Shown here in pieces: positions 31,870-42,639 of a DNA stretch of 64,000 nucleotides (its first letter is position 1; every line of letters begins with the position of its first letter). Source of the DNA: Charina bottae (Eukaryota; Chordata; Lepidosauria; Squamata; Charinaidae). The notes below the pieces were generated by a model. The model saw only the letters and a list, made by a program, of their open reading frames with translations, searched no databases and had not been told where the DNA came from. The translations under genes and the position numbers were made by a program. The stretch lies in contig JALMGJ010000020.1 of the NCBI GenBank assembly GCA_023362775.1, forward strand, positions 3,162,001 to 3,226,000. The letters are read 5' to 3'.

Positions 31870-32410
31870 TGATATACTTTTGGGGGTATAAAGTTTAGTA
31901 ATATTTAATTTAAAAAAACAGCAGGTTAAAACTGAGAATCAGCTTTTCAAATTTGTTTCATTCTATTATAAAATCATCTTCCAAAACTGTTGAACTTGCA
32001 ACATTGCCACCAATATGGAAAAATGATCCACCTTGATTGTTACATTTCCAACATTTTAAAAAAAATAGGCTGCCTATTTTAGCAATCAATATTGGTAGAA
32101 TATACCAGCTAAAAAACAACTTACATCAGTTTTCGCTAAATATTCAGTATAAATTTAATGCTTTTCTTCCATTAAAATTCCTATTGCTTCATTTCAATTG
32201 TTGTGGCTAAATTCTACATTCATTTAATCATACAATCTTTAACTTGTTCATTTGCCAAGTTATATTTCACCAACAGCTTATAAATAAGGCCCAGAAAATG
32301 CTCTGAATTTGTTGGTCTATACATGCTTAATTATCTATATTATTTTTAAAGATAGGTAACCTAATAATTGCAAATACATTGCATAGTATAATGCATAGTA
32401 TAATAATCTT
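31870..32410. other. No gene recognised
   Basis: AT-rich DNA; no feature supported. Confidence 0.55.
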
Positions 32411-32412
32411 AT

Positions 32413-32833
32413 CCCCATTTTATCGACCCGCCCCACCCGGTCATTCAGAGAGGGCCTGCTACAAGCCCCATCAATTAGAGAGTGTCATCTGATGGGGTCT
32501 AGGAGACAGGCCTTCTCTGTGGTGGCACCTACACTATGGAACACCTTGCCCCCAGAGTTGAGACAGATCTCCTCCCTCCCCACCTTTAGGAAAGAACTGA
32601 AGACCTGGCTCTGCCGCCTGGCATGGGAAGGAGGAAAGGATAGTTCCTCATGGGGATGGCTAATCCCTTAATCTTATAATGTCCTTCCTTATTAATTCTA
32701 TCTTCCATCTGGATTTATAATTATTTATTACATGTACTGTATATTGATGTTTTATATTTTATATTCTATTTTAATTTATTTTACTGTAAACCGCCCAGAG
32801 TTCCCCGTTGGGGGAGATGGGCGGTCATATAAA

Positions 32834-32866
<33 letters not shown>

Positions 32867-32870
32867 AATA
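32413..32870 (+). mobile_element. L2-like LINE, 3' end
   Basis: The ORF2 C-terminal region is recognisable ('gacccgccccacccggtcat', 'tatggaacaccttgccccca', 'aagacctggctctgccgcct') but interrupted by stops. The 3' untranslated part has the terminal motif 'ccgcccagagttccccgttg', then 'gggggagatgggcggt' and (AAAT)n. Confidence 0.85.
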
Positions 32871-33049
32871 AGAGTATAAGACTATTTGAATAGCCCAGAA
32901 CTATGATACAAATATGTAAATTTTCCTTTTTTAAGTTCTTCCCCCCCCCAAATTATATATTAATCCCTTTTTAAAAGATGTTATTCTGAACATTAAATTG
33001 GAAGCTGTCTTAGGCCAATTATTATTCTGTGTCCTGTATTCTACAGTGA

Positions 33050-33260
33050 TAGAAAACACATCCACCCTTCTTATGTATGACATCCTTTCAAGTATTTAAA
33101 GAATACCATTGAATTCTCTTTTTGGCTTTTTGGCTTCTCCCAGTTCCTTCAGTCTGTCTTCATAGGCTCTAGTTGCTAGCTCCTTGATAATCCTTATTGC
33201 CCTACTCTGAATCTGTTCCAGCTTTAACCCTCTTGAATTTGATTTATCTAGATAATCCCA
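33050..33260 (-). mobile_element. CR1/L3-like LINE antisense fragment
   Basis: 'gacatcctttcaagtattta', 'cccagttccttcagtctgtc' and 'gccctactctgaatctgttc' are the recurring antisense phrases of CR1/L3 3' regions, also seen at 0.1, 12.8 and 46.9 kb. Confidence 0.6.
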
Positions 33261-33264
33261 TTAC

Positions 33265-35330
33265 TTTGAAATAGAGGGTTACATTATTTGTGTCTGGGGT
33301 TCAATAAATCCTCATCTATACCAATCTTTCTTACACTATCAGACATCTCTTAGGTACCATTCACAAATGTTTTATCTATATTATTACTACCTTAAACGTT
33401 GAATTCTCCTTCTTTCTATGGACCCCCATTATTGCAGTATATACTGTAGGTTGCTTATACTGTAGTTTCCTTCCTGGTCTCATCTAGTTACTCAGCTGCC
33501 CTGAGCTTCTGCTACCTGTCTTAACATCTTTCCATTCAAGCATACAGTATATATGTATATATATATTATATATTATATTGATTGTCTCCTCAATAGGTCT
33601 TTCTGCATCTATTCACAATACCATTCCTCATGCCAATTTTGGCACAAAGGGTGTCTGCTTTGTAGTTCTTCCAAAAACTTATCTAAAGATCCTGTGAATC
33701 TTGACAACTTTGGTTACCAATTTATCACAAGTTACAAGCATGCAGCCTTGTAACTTTATCCAAGATAAAGTTATCTTCAGACCAGATGATTATGATTTTT
33801 TGCTTTTATTTCATGTATTATCATGTTTTCCTCCTGCTGCTTATATTAGCAATCAAGGCAGCTTACAATAGTAAAAATACAAAATATAAGACATAGTATA
33901 ATTTAAACAAGTTAGAACCCTGCGGAATATTGTAGGTCAGTGACCTTGGTATTGAACAGGAGTCTTTTAGTACCACTTTCTGGCATCTCTCATCAGGAAG
34001 GACAGGGCCTCCACTGCAAAATTCTTTAGCATTGCATTATGAGTAGGAAGCAATTAGGACTATACAAAATACTTAAAAGGGGTACATTGCAATGCATGCT
34101 AAGACAAGCAAAGTACCCCTCTTCAAAGCATTAAAATGTCTGTTGGAAGGCTCCAGGCAGCTACTTCAAGGGCTTTCCCTATCTGTATGCATTGTGCGTG
34201 AATCTGCTGCTGGTTTGCTTTGCTGGAGGTTCTTGCAGAATTCTTCTCTGTGCATGCACCAACATGTGCAAAGGAATACCTTTGCTAACTCTTTTGGAAG
34301 GTGAGTCTGCTTCAGTGCTTCTAAGCACTCCTTTCAAATGCTTTGCACAAAAGTGATGCTTCTGGACCATGCTGCTTGATCCGTTCCTGTTCCTTTTCTT
34401 ACCAGGTATTTCACCAGAAGTTATTTCAACTTTGGTTTACTATTAAACATGATTTGCAAGCTGGGTGGACTGGTTATTGCAGACTGAACTCCAGACAATC
34501 ATGGCCACCAGCTTAATCGTTTAGAATGCTGTGCTCTGGGCCCCATATCATTCTGGAAAATAAAAACAGGTGTTGGGAATTGAGTTTGGTCCATAACAGT
34601 CAGTGCACTCCTGTTGCAAAAGAAAAAAAAGTTTTAAAGAAAGAAAATGTGTTTCTGCTGTTCAGGAGGGAACCTCCAGTCTGAACAATACTATAAGTAT
34701 TGCCAGAGGCACACAACTACTGCAGATGCTGTGTCAGCTTGCTATTTGTAGGGTCTTTTTCCTAAATGGGTCTGATTTAGGACTGATTCAGACTGATTTA
34801 TGTTTCTGGAAGAAGCACACAGGACTTTTAGCTGATGATCTCATTTGTGGTTTCCAGGTAACATAAGTTGATCAAGCTACTTTTGTTTCTGGGAGCCTGG
34901 TGTATTACCTCTGCTGTAATAACAATTTATGTCTAGAAGGCAGATTGTCTTGAGCCTTTAGTTTCAGTGGTCTCACTATACAATTTAGTTGGCTGTGTCA
35001 CAAAATGCAAATTGCCCTGATCCATCCAGGAACCAATCCATGTAAGATTTTACTATTGCATCATTCTGGTAAACAAGCTGATGTAAACACTTTAAAAGTG
35101 GGAATGAAATGAGTTAAAATGAGGGAAGTGCAAGACTTTGAGGGAAGTCCACATGCTGCATATCAGTAGCTGTTTGTTGGGATGCAAGATGGCTTGCAAG
35201 GTAGTTTTTAGATTAGAGATCCCAGCTTGCATAGAACAATGTGAGCATGGTTGGCATAAAATTGAGCTTTGGTTGTCCTTGTGCAATACAAGCCAAAATG
35301 TGCCAGACTTGATTCACACATTAAGGTTGT
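33265..35330. other. No gene recognised
   Basis: No supported gene or named repeat. Short open frames (87 codons at most) lack motifs. Confidence 0.5.
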
Positions 35331-35611
35331 AACCCAGTTTATGATGGAGGATATTCATGGGCCCATCTGGTGATGACTGTGGTATGTGGAACATTGTGAC
35401 TTGGAATGTAAGATAAATGTATGGTAAAGTGCATCAATTAATGAAATGGGGGAAAAGTTATGATTTTGTGAAACCAAATGAAAGGGGAAGGCTATAACAA
35501 TTCTGACTGAAGTAAGTAGAGTTGATGAAAACATTCATGGAAGTGAACATGAATGTTTAATTATGAATGAAAAGCCTAAAAAGGATGTCAGCAGAATTGG
35601 TATCACTAGGC

Positions 35612-35721
35612 TAGTGTTTCTCAACCTCAACGACTTTAAGATGTGTGGACTACATACTGGCTGGGGAATTCAGGGAGTTGAAGTCCACACATCTTAAAGT
35701 TGCTGAGGTTGAGAAACACTG
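35612..35721. mobile_element. Palindromic hAT-type MITE
   Basis: The arms 'agtgtttctcaacctcaacg' and 'tgctgaggttgagaaacact' are inverse. The inner 'actttaagatgtgtggac' and 'gtccacacatcttaaagt' pair continues the palindrome, so most of the 110 bp folds on itself. The flanking bases (cactaggc and atctagat) share only the central part. Confidence 0.75.
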
Positions 35722-35792
35722 ATCTAGATAATTGAGTGTATATGAAAGTAGGAATTCATAGGTTGGTGACAATTGTACATTATGCTCCAATG

Positions 35793-36026
35793 CAGAGCTT
35801 TCCAAACTTTTCATGTTGGTGACACACTTTTTAGACATGCATCATTTTGCGACACATTCTTACAGCAGGGCATCATTTCGCGACACTCTCTTACAGCAGG
35901 GCACAAGGCAGGCACTAGGACCTGCGCGGAATCCTGGCAGGGCTTGGAGGCAGCAGCAGCGGCGACACACCCAGACACTGCAGCCGACACACTAACGTGT
36001 CGTGACACACAGTTTGGAAAGCTCTG
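35793..36026 (-). mobile_element. hAT-type MITE 1, subfamily 2
   Basis: 234 bp from 'cagagctttccaaacttttc' to 'cagtttggaaagctctg'. The flanks are ctccaatg (35785-35792) and ctccaacg (36027-36034). The interior differs from the 14257 type: it carries 'cttacagcagggc' repeats and 'cctgcgcggaatcctggc'. Confidence 0.9.
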
Positions 36027-37974
36027 CTCCAACGAATGGTTATAATGAAAGAACCAAAAATTCATCTTAGGTGACATGAACAAATGAGTGGGAATGAGAT
36101 GAGAAAGTATGGAAAATATTATTGGTCCATTTGGAACCCAAGAATGAATGACAATAAAGAATGCCTGGGTGACTATCTACTTAGAAAAAGGGTTTTTTTT
36201 TAAAATATATGGTTTAAGTGTAAGTCTAGTCATTTGTAGACACTGCAAATTTGATTTAATTGTTTGATTTGATTGCTTATGATGAAAAATTGAAGGAAAT
36301 AGCAAAGGATTTAAGGATGATAAGATTTTCTGAATGAGGTACTGTTAAGAGTGGATCTTGGAAAAAATGGACATGGAGGAAAAGTTAAGTGTAAGAAACT
36401 AGAGTGAGAATTAAATGCCATCAGGTGACAAATTCCATATTAGAATTCCAACAATATGAATGGAAAGTTAACATAACAAGGAAGCTGCTTGGAACAGAGT
36501 GAAAAAAGAAAAACAAGTACCACAGAAGAGTGTGGAGTTATGCTAATGGGAAGTATTAAGAAGGATGCTTGGTAGAATTATTAAGTGGAAAAAGCTGTAG
36601 ATGAGGAAAAAAAAATACATCTAAGTTGCAAAAACTGAGAATAGGATAGTTGTAGATAGAAGAATAGATAGAAGAATGCAGCCGAAGAGAGCAACGGATG
36701 GTTAAAATTAAAAGAGGCAGAGAAAAAGTAGAGCAATTTTGATAAACAGTTGTCTTAGAAATGGATGAAAAGGGAGACAAGGAGTCTCCAGTCGAGTGAA
36801 TTCAGTTAAGAATGAAGAAATTAGTGGGGATGAAAAAGAAATGAGAGAATGCTGAAAGTAGTATTTTAGAGATTTGCATGGGAATGATAGTGATATGTCA
36901 AAGAGTGGAATTGAAATAAATGCTATAAATGTTAGTGTCCAAAAAGACTGATGATGATAAAAAGAAAGTCATAAAGTCTGTGAGAATCTTGAAAAATGAT
37001 AAGGTTGCAGTGGCAGACGGTATAACTGAAAAAAATGTTAAATTTTGGATGTAGTTTGTTTAAAGCATGGCAACTTATTTTAAGTATGTGTGAAAACTGT
37101 ATCAATGTCTGATGACTGGAGGAATGGCATTGTTTATCTATTCAAGTGGAACGGGTAATTAGAGTAAAAGAAGAACTACAGGGGATGGGTTTGTTAAGTG
37201 TGCCTGGAAAGGTATGCAGTGGAATTCTGATTGAAATGACGCAAGAAGTGAAAGTGAACAATATTTGATAAGTCTAGTGAGGCTTTATGCCATGCAGATC
37301 AGATTTTTGCTTTTCAACAAGTAATTGAGAAATGTATGAATGCGAGACCTAAGTTATTGTATGCTTTTTGATTTAGGCAAAGTACATGATAAACTGAATA
37401 GACTTGAATGCTTTGTGTAAATTGAGGATTGGTTGTTGAATGCAGTAAGTGCAATATATAATGAAAATAAAGCATGCATGAGAAAAAAATGGAATGCTTA
37501 ACAAACAATTCCCTATTGAGCAGGGAGTAAATCAAGAATGTGTGATGCTTCCTTGTTTATTATCTTTATAGATAAATGTATAAGGAATGCTTGTGGTGAA
37601 CTGTGAGAGTTGGGAAGTGTGAATGTGACATTGGGAATGGGAATGTGTGTGTATTTTGTAGGCAGAGAATGCTGTGTTGTTGGCTGAAAATATTTGATTC
37701 TATAGTGCAACAAAGAGCATGGACCCGAAATTAATGTAGATAGATTGTACATGTAGATTAGTAATGTAAGATGTAATGTAATGAAGATCAAGATAGGGAA
37801 ATGAGGTGAACAATCACAAGTTACCCATAAATGACAAAAAATTAGAGCATCACAACTGACAGAGTTAAGAGTAGGGGAAAAATTCAAGAGTTTGGGTCTC
37901 CCTTTTTCATAATAATCAAGGGGGATGTACTTTTTTGTGTGTGTGTCAGAAGCACCAAGGCGCTTTTGTAGTGA

Positions 37975-38255
37975 GAGGATTTGCCGGTGACATCACTGTT
38001 GCCCGGGGGACGCCCCAGGAGGCTGCTTTCATGTCCCTGTGATTTTTACCACCGGAGTGTTACCTATTTATCTAATTGCATTTGCATGCTTTTGAACTGC
38101 TAGGTTGGCAGGAGCTGGGACAAATTGCCAGAGCTCACTCTGGCACGCAGCTCACGCTCTTGGGATTCGAACTGCTGAGCTGTCAGCCTTTATGGCCTCT
38201 GACTCAGCGTCTTAACCAGTGTCATAACCACTGAGCCACCGCGGTCCCTCTTGGG
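37975..38255 (-). mobile_element. Sauria SINE
   Basis: In the minus direction: 'gaccgcggtggctcagtggt' (A box region), 'agcagttcgaatcccaagag' (B box), 'gagtgagctctggcaatttg', 'gctcctgccaacctagcagt' and 'gcaattagataaataggtaa'. This is the classical Sauria SINE order. The BovB-like tail is replaced by diverged sequence near 37975. Confidence 0.85.
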
Positions 38256-38957
38256 GGATGTACTGTATATGACAGGAAAGATAGAGAGACTATAAATTAA
38301 ATTTGTGCATTATATTTCCCAAAGCCCAAATTTCAGGTTGGATTGGAATAGAACAGTTTTACTTTCTTTTATTTGAGACAAGGAAAATGGCTCTTACCTG
38401 CTCCATTATGAATTTTATTTTTATTTATTACTGTTGATATTCCATTCAATCCAACCAGACTCAAAGTGGCATATAAAAAACAAGCATACTCTGGCAAATA
38501 TTTTATCTTTATTTTGGTCAAAGACCAGCATAAACAAGCAGAAAAATCAAACAACAGCACAATTTAAAAAACATCATTTTGACAACATTCTATATATAAA
38601 TACATAGTATTCTAATATACTCTTATTAATGCTAAGCTAAAAAGGCTTAAAACCTGAACTAAGAATAACTTAAAAACTAAGACTAAAGTCATAGTGTTGT
38701 TTAAAACTATGTCTGAAAAACATCTTCCTCAAAGCCTGGGTTTTATCTATTGCTCCAAGCCCTGGGACACTGCAAATGATGACAGTGAAGTATTCAAGTT
38801 CCATCCAGGTGAGTGCTACCCCAACCCCACCCAGAACTAAAGATGGAAAATCCTTGGTACTGGGATAAACAAAAACACACAAACACTCACTCTTGTCATG
38901 GTTGAGTCTAAGCCTTTTCCTCCCCATCCAGATCCTGACAGCCTCCAGTCACTAGGA

Positions 38958-39247
38958 CAGAACTTTCCAAACTGTGTGTCGGGACACGTTAGTGTGTTGG
39001 CTGCAGTGCCTGGGTGTGTCGCGGCTGCTGCTGCCTCCGAGCCCTGCCAGGATTCCACGCAGGTCCTAGTGCCTGGCTTGTGCCCTGCTGCCTCCAAACC
39101 TGCTGTGATTCCGCGCAGGTCCTAGTGCCTGCCTTGTGCCCTGCTGTAAGAGTGTGTCGCGAAATGATGCCCTGCTGTAAGAGTGTGTCGCGAAATGATG
39201 CACGTCTAAAAAGTGTGTCACCAACATGAAAAATTTGGAAAGCTCTG
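38958..39247 (+). mobile_element. hAT-type MITE 1, subfamily 2
   Basis: 290 bp from 'cagaactttccaaactgtgt' to 'aaatttggaaagctctg'. The flanks are cactagga (38950-38957) and cactggga (39248-39255). It has the same 'cttgtgccctgctgtaagag' interior as the 35793 copy, with the 'gcctccgagccctgccagg' unit partly duplicated. It lies inside the L2-like relic. Confidence 0.9.
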
Positions 39248-39434
39248 CACTGGGACAAGATCTCAACAGATTCACTTGGTGGTTTTAGTTATTATCAGCA
39301 TATTGAGGATGACTGATCCTGTGTCAATGAATGACCTCACCTAGTGGCTTCATGCAGATGTTCAACAAGAGGGGCGAGAGCATTGAGTCCTGCAGCATTT
39401 CATAAGTCAGGGTGACCATGAGAAGTTAATATAC

Positions 39435-39971
39435 TAGGCTGACCGTATTTCCTTGAGACAAAAACAGGACATTGGGATGGCAAAATGGGACCGGGTCTTA
39501 TGTAATATTCTGTATTCATGAAAAAGACAGGGGTCCCTGCCCCCGGTCCCCTCGATTGGCTCCCGCCTGCAAACCCCACCCCCCAGTCCATGCAATTGGC
39601 TCCCACCTGCAAACCCTGCCCCTGGTCTGCGCGATTGGCTCCCGCCTGCAAACCCCACCCCCGGTCCACGTGATTGGCTCCTGTCTGTAAACCCGCCCCC
39701 AATCCACGCGATTGGCTCCCGCCTGCAAACCCCGCCCCCCGGTCACCACAACTGGCTCCCGCTTGCAAACACTCCCCCCCAGTCCCTCCTTTGCCACATG
39801 CTGATAGGCAGCTCCAATCGGCAGCTCTGGCTCAGATCCTCCTCCCGCGCCATTCCCGCCGGGTTTAAAAAACGGGGCAAAATTGAGATTTTTATCAAAA
39901 TGACGGGACTGTTGAAAAATGCTAAAAAAACCGGGACTGTCCCATTCAAAACGGGATGTATGGTCAGCCTA
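39435..39971. mobile_element. hAT-type MITE with TAGGCTGACC ends
   Basis: 537 bp from 'taggctgaccgtatttcc' to 'ggatgtatggtcagccta', with a perfect 8-bp duplication taatatac (39427-39434, 39972-39979). Both subterminal regions carry 'gggactgt'/'aggacatt'-like phrases. The centre is a 39-bp minisatellite. Non-coding; the 93-122-codon Pro/Gly-rich frames follow the tandem period. Confidence 0.88.
39552..39780 (+). repeat. 39-bp minisatellite with ATTGG and GC boxes
   Basis: Six units with period about 39 bp, each containing 'attggctcccgcctgcaaac' or a close variant followed by a C-rich 'cccgcccc' run. Unit starts are about 39554, 39593, 39632, 39671, 39709 and 39749. Each unit pairs an inverted CCAAT motif with a GC-box-like run. 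Confidence 0.9.
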
Positions 39972-40324
39972 TAATATACCAACTGGAACCCACCATGGAG
40001 AAAAGAGAACATCACCATGCCTCCCACACCTAATCTCTGCACTTAGTCCAAACAGATACCATGATCGATGGTACCAAAAGCCACTGAGAAAATCAAGGAG
40101 GACTAGGATGGTTGTACCACCACCATCCCGGTTCAGCAAAGGTCATCAACACGCACAGTCAATGCCATCTTTGTATTATGTTCTGACCTGAAACCTAAAT
40201 GAAAAGGGTCCAGATAATCCATTTTCTCTAGGGACGTCTGAAGCTACAATCTGACCACTGTCTCAACAACCTTCCCTAAAAAGGGAAGGTTAGAAAGTGG
40301 ACAAAAATTGTCCAGCATTGTAAT

Positions 40325-41685
40325 TATTCCAGAAAGTGATAGCTGTTTATGTAAATCATGATGATGGGAAGGGGGAAGTATTCTGAAAATAAACTATGGC
40401 ATTTGTAAAAAAAAATGCATTGGAGTAAATATTTTAACATAAATTGATATTAGTTTCTTAAATTCAATAAAAATAATTTAATGCTTTTAATTTTTGGTTT
40501 TGTTTTGAGATTTCACTTTAGTCACCTAATTACCAGAAATGGAAACAAGCACTTAACTCTTTCAAAATCATGTTGAACCAAGGTATTTAAACATAATATT
40601 ATTAAAACCTAATGACGCAATTGGTGGATTAAGTGTACCACTAGATGGAAACAGAATCCTGTACAGAATTAACTACTAGATAGTGATAAGAATCTGAATT
40701 CTCATTTTCCTATGTAGGCAGTGAAAATAAGTATTGGATTTGCTCCAATATATATTTCATTACTGAAGCATGAAATACACATTTAAAGAAAGAAACATGT
40801 ATTTCTGTAACTCACTCTCTGATGTTAATTATAGTGATAAAAACCCTTTTGTTATTTTTGCTGCTCCCTGAATTCTTCAAATATTTACAAGAGTGTACTC
40901 ATTTCAAGCTAAACAAATTCATGTCATATTAATGCTCAGTTCTTCTTTTATAGATAAGAACACTTTATTTCTTGGCTCTTGAACTACTCCAGTCAAAGCC
41001 TATACAACTCTGGGCCCTTTGCCAGCAAATTCCTTTTTCAAACAGCCAGACACAATAGACATGATTTTGCCAACTACTGGTTTCTATTAGGCACTGTCGA
41101 GTTGGGTATAATTCTTGAAACCTCAGAGAATTTGGGCCAGACTTAGCAATGTTTTGGGCTGAGATATATTAAGGCTAAGGAACAGTTAAACAGTTGTCTG
41201 GACTACAAAGTGCTGATTCAGGAAGTACAAGTTTTCCAAACATATTTTCTTAAGTTCTGCTCCAATGACAGCAAAACATGAATCAAGAAGAGCGTGATTT
41301 GAGAAGCTCGCAGTGGAGGATTACACATTCAGGAATTCCTTATATTGCTTTACAGCTATTAATGCTGAGAGTAGCAGCAAATTTCTGCATAATTTCATTT
41401 TCTTTTCCCCCCATATTCCTCAGTATCACATTTCATACCAAACAGGGAAAAAACTGGATAGTTTTCATGACTACCATAAAAAATAGTGTTACCAAAGAAA
41501 CTGATGTTAGATTTCTTTCTGGGCAAGATTTTACTCAACCCTGAGTAATTCAGGGTTGAATTAAAAAAATTCCATCCAAGTCAGTTTATGTAGGGATTAC
41601 ATTTAAATAGGCCCAATTAATGTTTAAAGTTTATTTCTAAATTCTGAAGAGTGCTAACTTTAGCACGCTTCAACGCTCTCCCCAC
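40325..41685. other. No gene recognised
   Basis: AT-rich DNA. An 88-codon frame at 41278-41544 has no recognisable motif. Confidence 0.55.
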
Positions 41686-41689
41686 AGCA

Positions 41690-41950
41690 GTTTTGGAGGG
41701 CTGATACAAAAAAGTCCCCTATGAGCGGAGACTGTGCCCCTGTGGACAAGGGGCTATTGAAGCTACAGCTCATGTCCTGCTATATTGTACCCTCTATAAG
41801 GATTCAAAGGCCCGCCTTATAACTCCTTACCTGGTAAAATACCCGGGAAATTCTGATCTTTTTTATGTACGGTTGTTGTTATTGAAGATCATTCAGTGGC
41901 CTGTTAGAACCAGTGAATGGAGCAGAGCTTAACGTTGTGTAAACTCGTGG
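41690..41950 (+). mobile_element. LINE ORF2 C-terminal fragment (zinc-knuckle-like)
   Basis: From about 41722 the plus strand encodes 'YERRLCPCGQGAIEATAHVL' and then 'LYC', a C-x-C...H-x4-C arrangement found at the C-termini of many non-LTR retrotransposon proteins. It continues as decayed coding sequence to about 41930, and is cut off just before the LTR at 41992. The clade is not determined. Confidence 0.6.
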
Positions 41951-42090
41951 GCAGAAAAAGGAATATTGTTTAAAAACACAGCCTGTGAGCATGTTAGAGA
42001 GATTCAGGTTCTTATTCTTGCACTTTAGCCCACCCAAGCAGAAAGAAACACACGCTTAGACATTGCAGGTACAAAAAGTAAGTACATAAG

Positions 42091-42300
42091 ACTGTAGCTT
42101 GAATCATGTCAACTGGATTTCTATTTTCTCAGTGGAAACGTTTCGCTCCTTATCCAAGGAGCTTCTTCAGTCTGAAGAATCAGACTGAAGAAGCTCCTTG
42201 GATAAGGAGCGAAACGTTTCCACTGAGAAAATAGAAATCCAGTTGACATGATTCAAGCTACAGACAATTCCACCAGGATGACTGAGAACCTTCATAGACA
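42091..42300. mobile_element. Penelope-like element fragment in inverted form
   Basis: A 210-bp insertion between two copies of taagtacataag (42079-42090, 42301-42312), a 12-bp target duplication. Bases 42092-42263 form a perfect hairpin with 84-bp arms and a 4-base loop (42176-42179). The 3' remainder 'ccaggatgactgagaacctt' is a phrase I associate with Penelope-like elements. Each arm carries a hammerhead-like core. Head-to-head inversion of the terminal region is compatible with Penelope-type integration. Confidence 0.75.
42180..42230 (+). ncRNA. Hammerhead-ribozyme-like motif
   Basis: CTGAAGA (42185-42191) is followed by a 7-bp stem with GGAT loop (42193-42210) and GAAAC (42211-42215), then GTTTCC. 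This is the conserved core order CUGANGA, stem II, GAAA. Stem III would be very short, as in the minimal hammerheads described in Penelope-like elements, which probably work as dimers. A mirror copy lies on the minus strand at 42140-42170. Cleavage at GUU would be less favourable than GUC. Confidence 0.55.
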
Positions 42301-42639
42301 TAAGTACATAAGAGTTCTTACATTTATTCGGTCCAGGTACAGCCATTTCAGTAGAACATTGGTTTCAGTTCTTCTTTCTATTCCCTAAACTGCATACTTC
42401 TGGCCCTGTTTGCTGCCAGAGGCTGTGTGGAGAAAGGGGCTTGAGGCCTAGCACATGGCCTCTCCATGGAAGGAGCTAAGGTACATGTGTCCTACCCCAC
42501 CAGTGGAAGAGTCAGAGAGAGAGAAGAGGAAGTGGGAGGGGCAACAAGCAGCTTCCTCTAGAAGCATAGAGTTTGCCTCATAGAGCAATCACCCATATGC
42601 TAAAGAGGCATGCTTGATTTGCCGGATTCCAACAGTTAT

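Larger units (their letters stand above)
35340..37900 (+). mobile_element. Jockey-superfamily-like LINE relic
   Basis: A heavily mutated non-LTR element on the plus strand, readable only across frames. An endonuclease start 'VTWNVR' is at about 35396-35413. Near 36076 an EN-like 'GDMNE' is followed by 'IIGPFGTQE'. RT-like stretches follow: 'ILKNDKVAVADGI' (about 36990), 'LLNAVSAIYNENKACMR' (about 37432) and 'IEQGVNQECVMLPCLL' (about 37516). The polymerase motif C reads AENAVLLAEN at 37662-37691, where ADD is expected, so a catalytic Asp is lost. The pattern recalls the CRACK/Daphne-type elements common in invertebrates, but the clade is uncertain. Two MITEs are inserted in it. Confidence 0.6.
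38403..40320 (-). mobile_element. L2-like LINE, decayed, with two nested insertions
   Basis: A minus-strand LINE relic. Coding fragments include 'GRKRLRLNHDKSECL' (about 38920), the antisense of 'DYLDPF' near 40205-40225 ('gggtccagataatccatttt') and the RT-start region near 40270-40310 ('ccctaaaaagggaaggttag'). All of these correspond to the L2 copy at 9.2-9.7 kb. The left end (38403-38480) looks like a 3' tail ('gactcaaagtggcatataa'). MITEs at 38958-39247 and 39435-39971 interrupt it. Confidence 0.75.
41992..42634 (-). mobile_element. Solo LTR, family a (copy 2), interrupted
   Basis: Minus-strand LTR beginning 'tgttggaatccggcaaatca' and ending 'gaatctctctaaca', with AATAAA in 'gaccgaataaatgtaagaac'. 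Without the insertion at 42091-42300 and its extra target copy it is about 420 bp, like copy 1 at 28022-28455. The TG...CA ends are intact. The flanking pentamers (gagca, gttat) do not match, so it may be a recombination product or an old copy. Confidence 0.75.

Noticed and set aside
35612..35721. Exact 8-bp target duplication for the palindromic MITE
   Set aside because: The flanks cactaggc and atctagat share only part of their bases, so I did not count it with the clean cases.
39552..39780. CRISPR array
   Set aside because: The 39-bp units are contiguous tandem repeats without unique spacers, inside a transposon in a vertebrate-type sequence.
28022..42634. The two family-a LTRs as ends of one 14-kb provirus
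   Set aside because: No gag, pol or env between them, no primer-binding site after the first LTR, unrelated repeats in between, and flanks that do not match.
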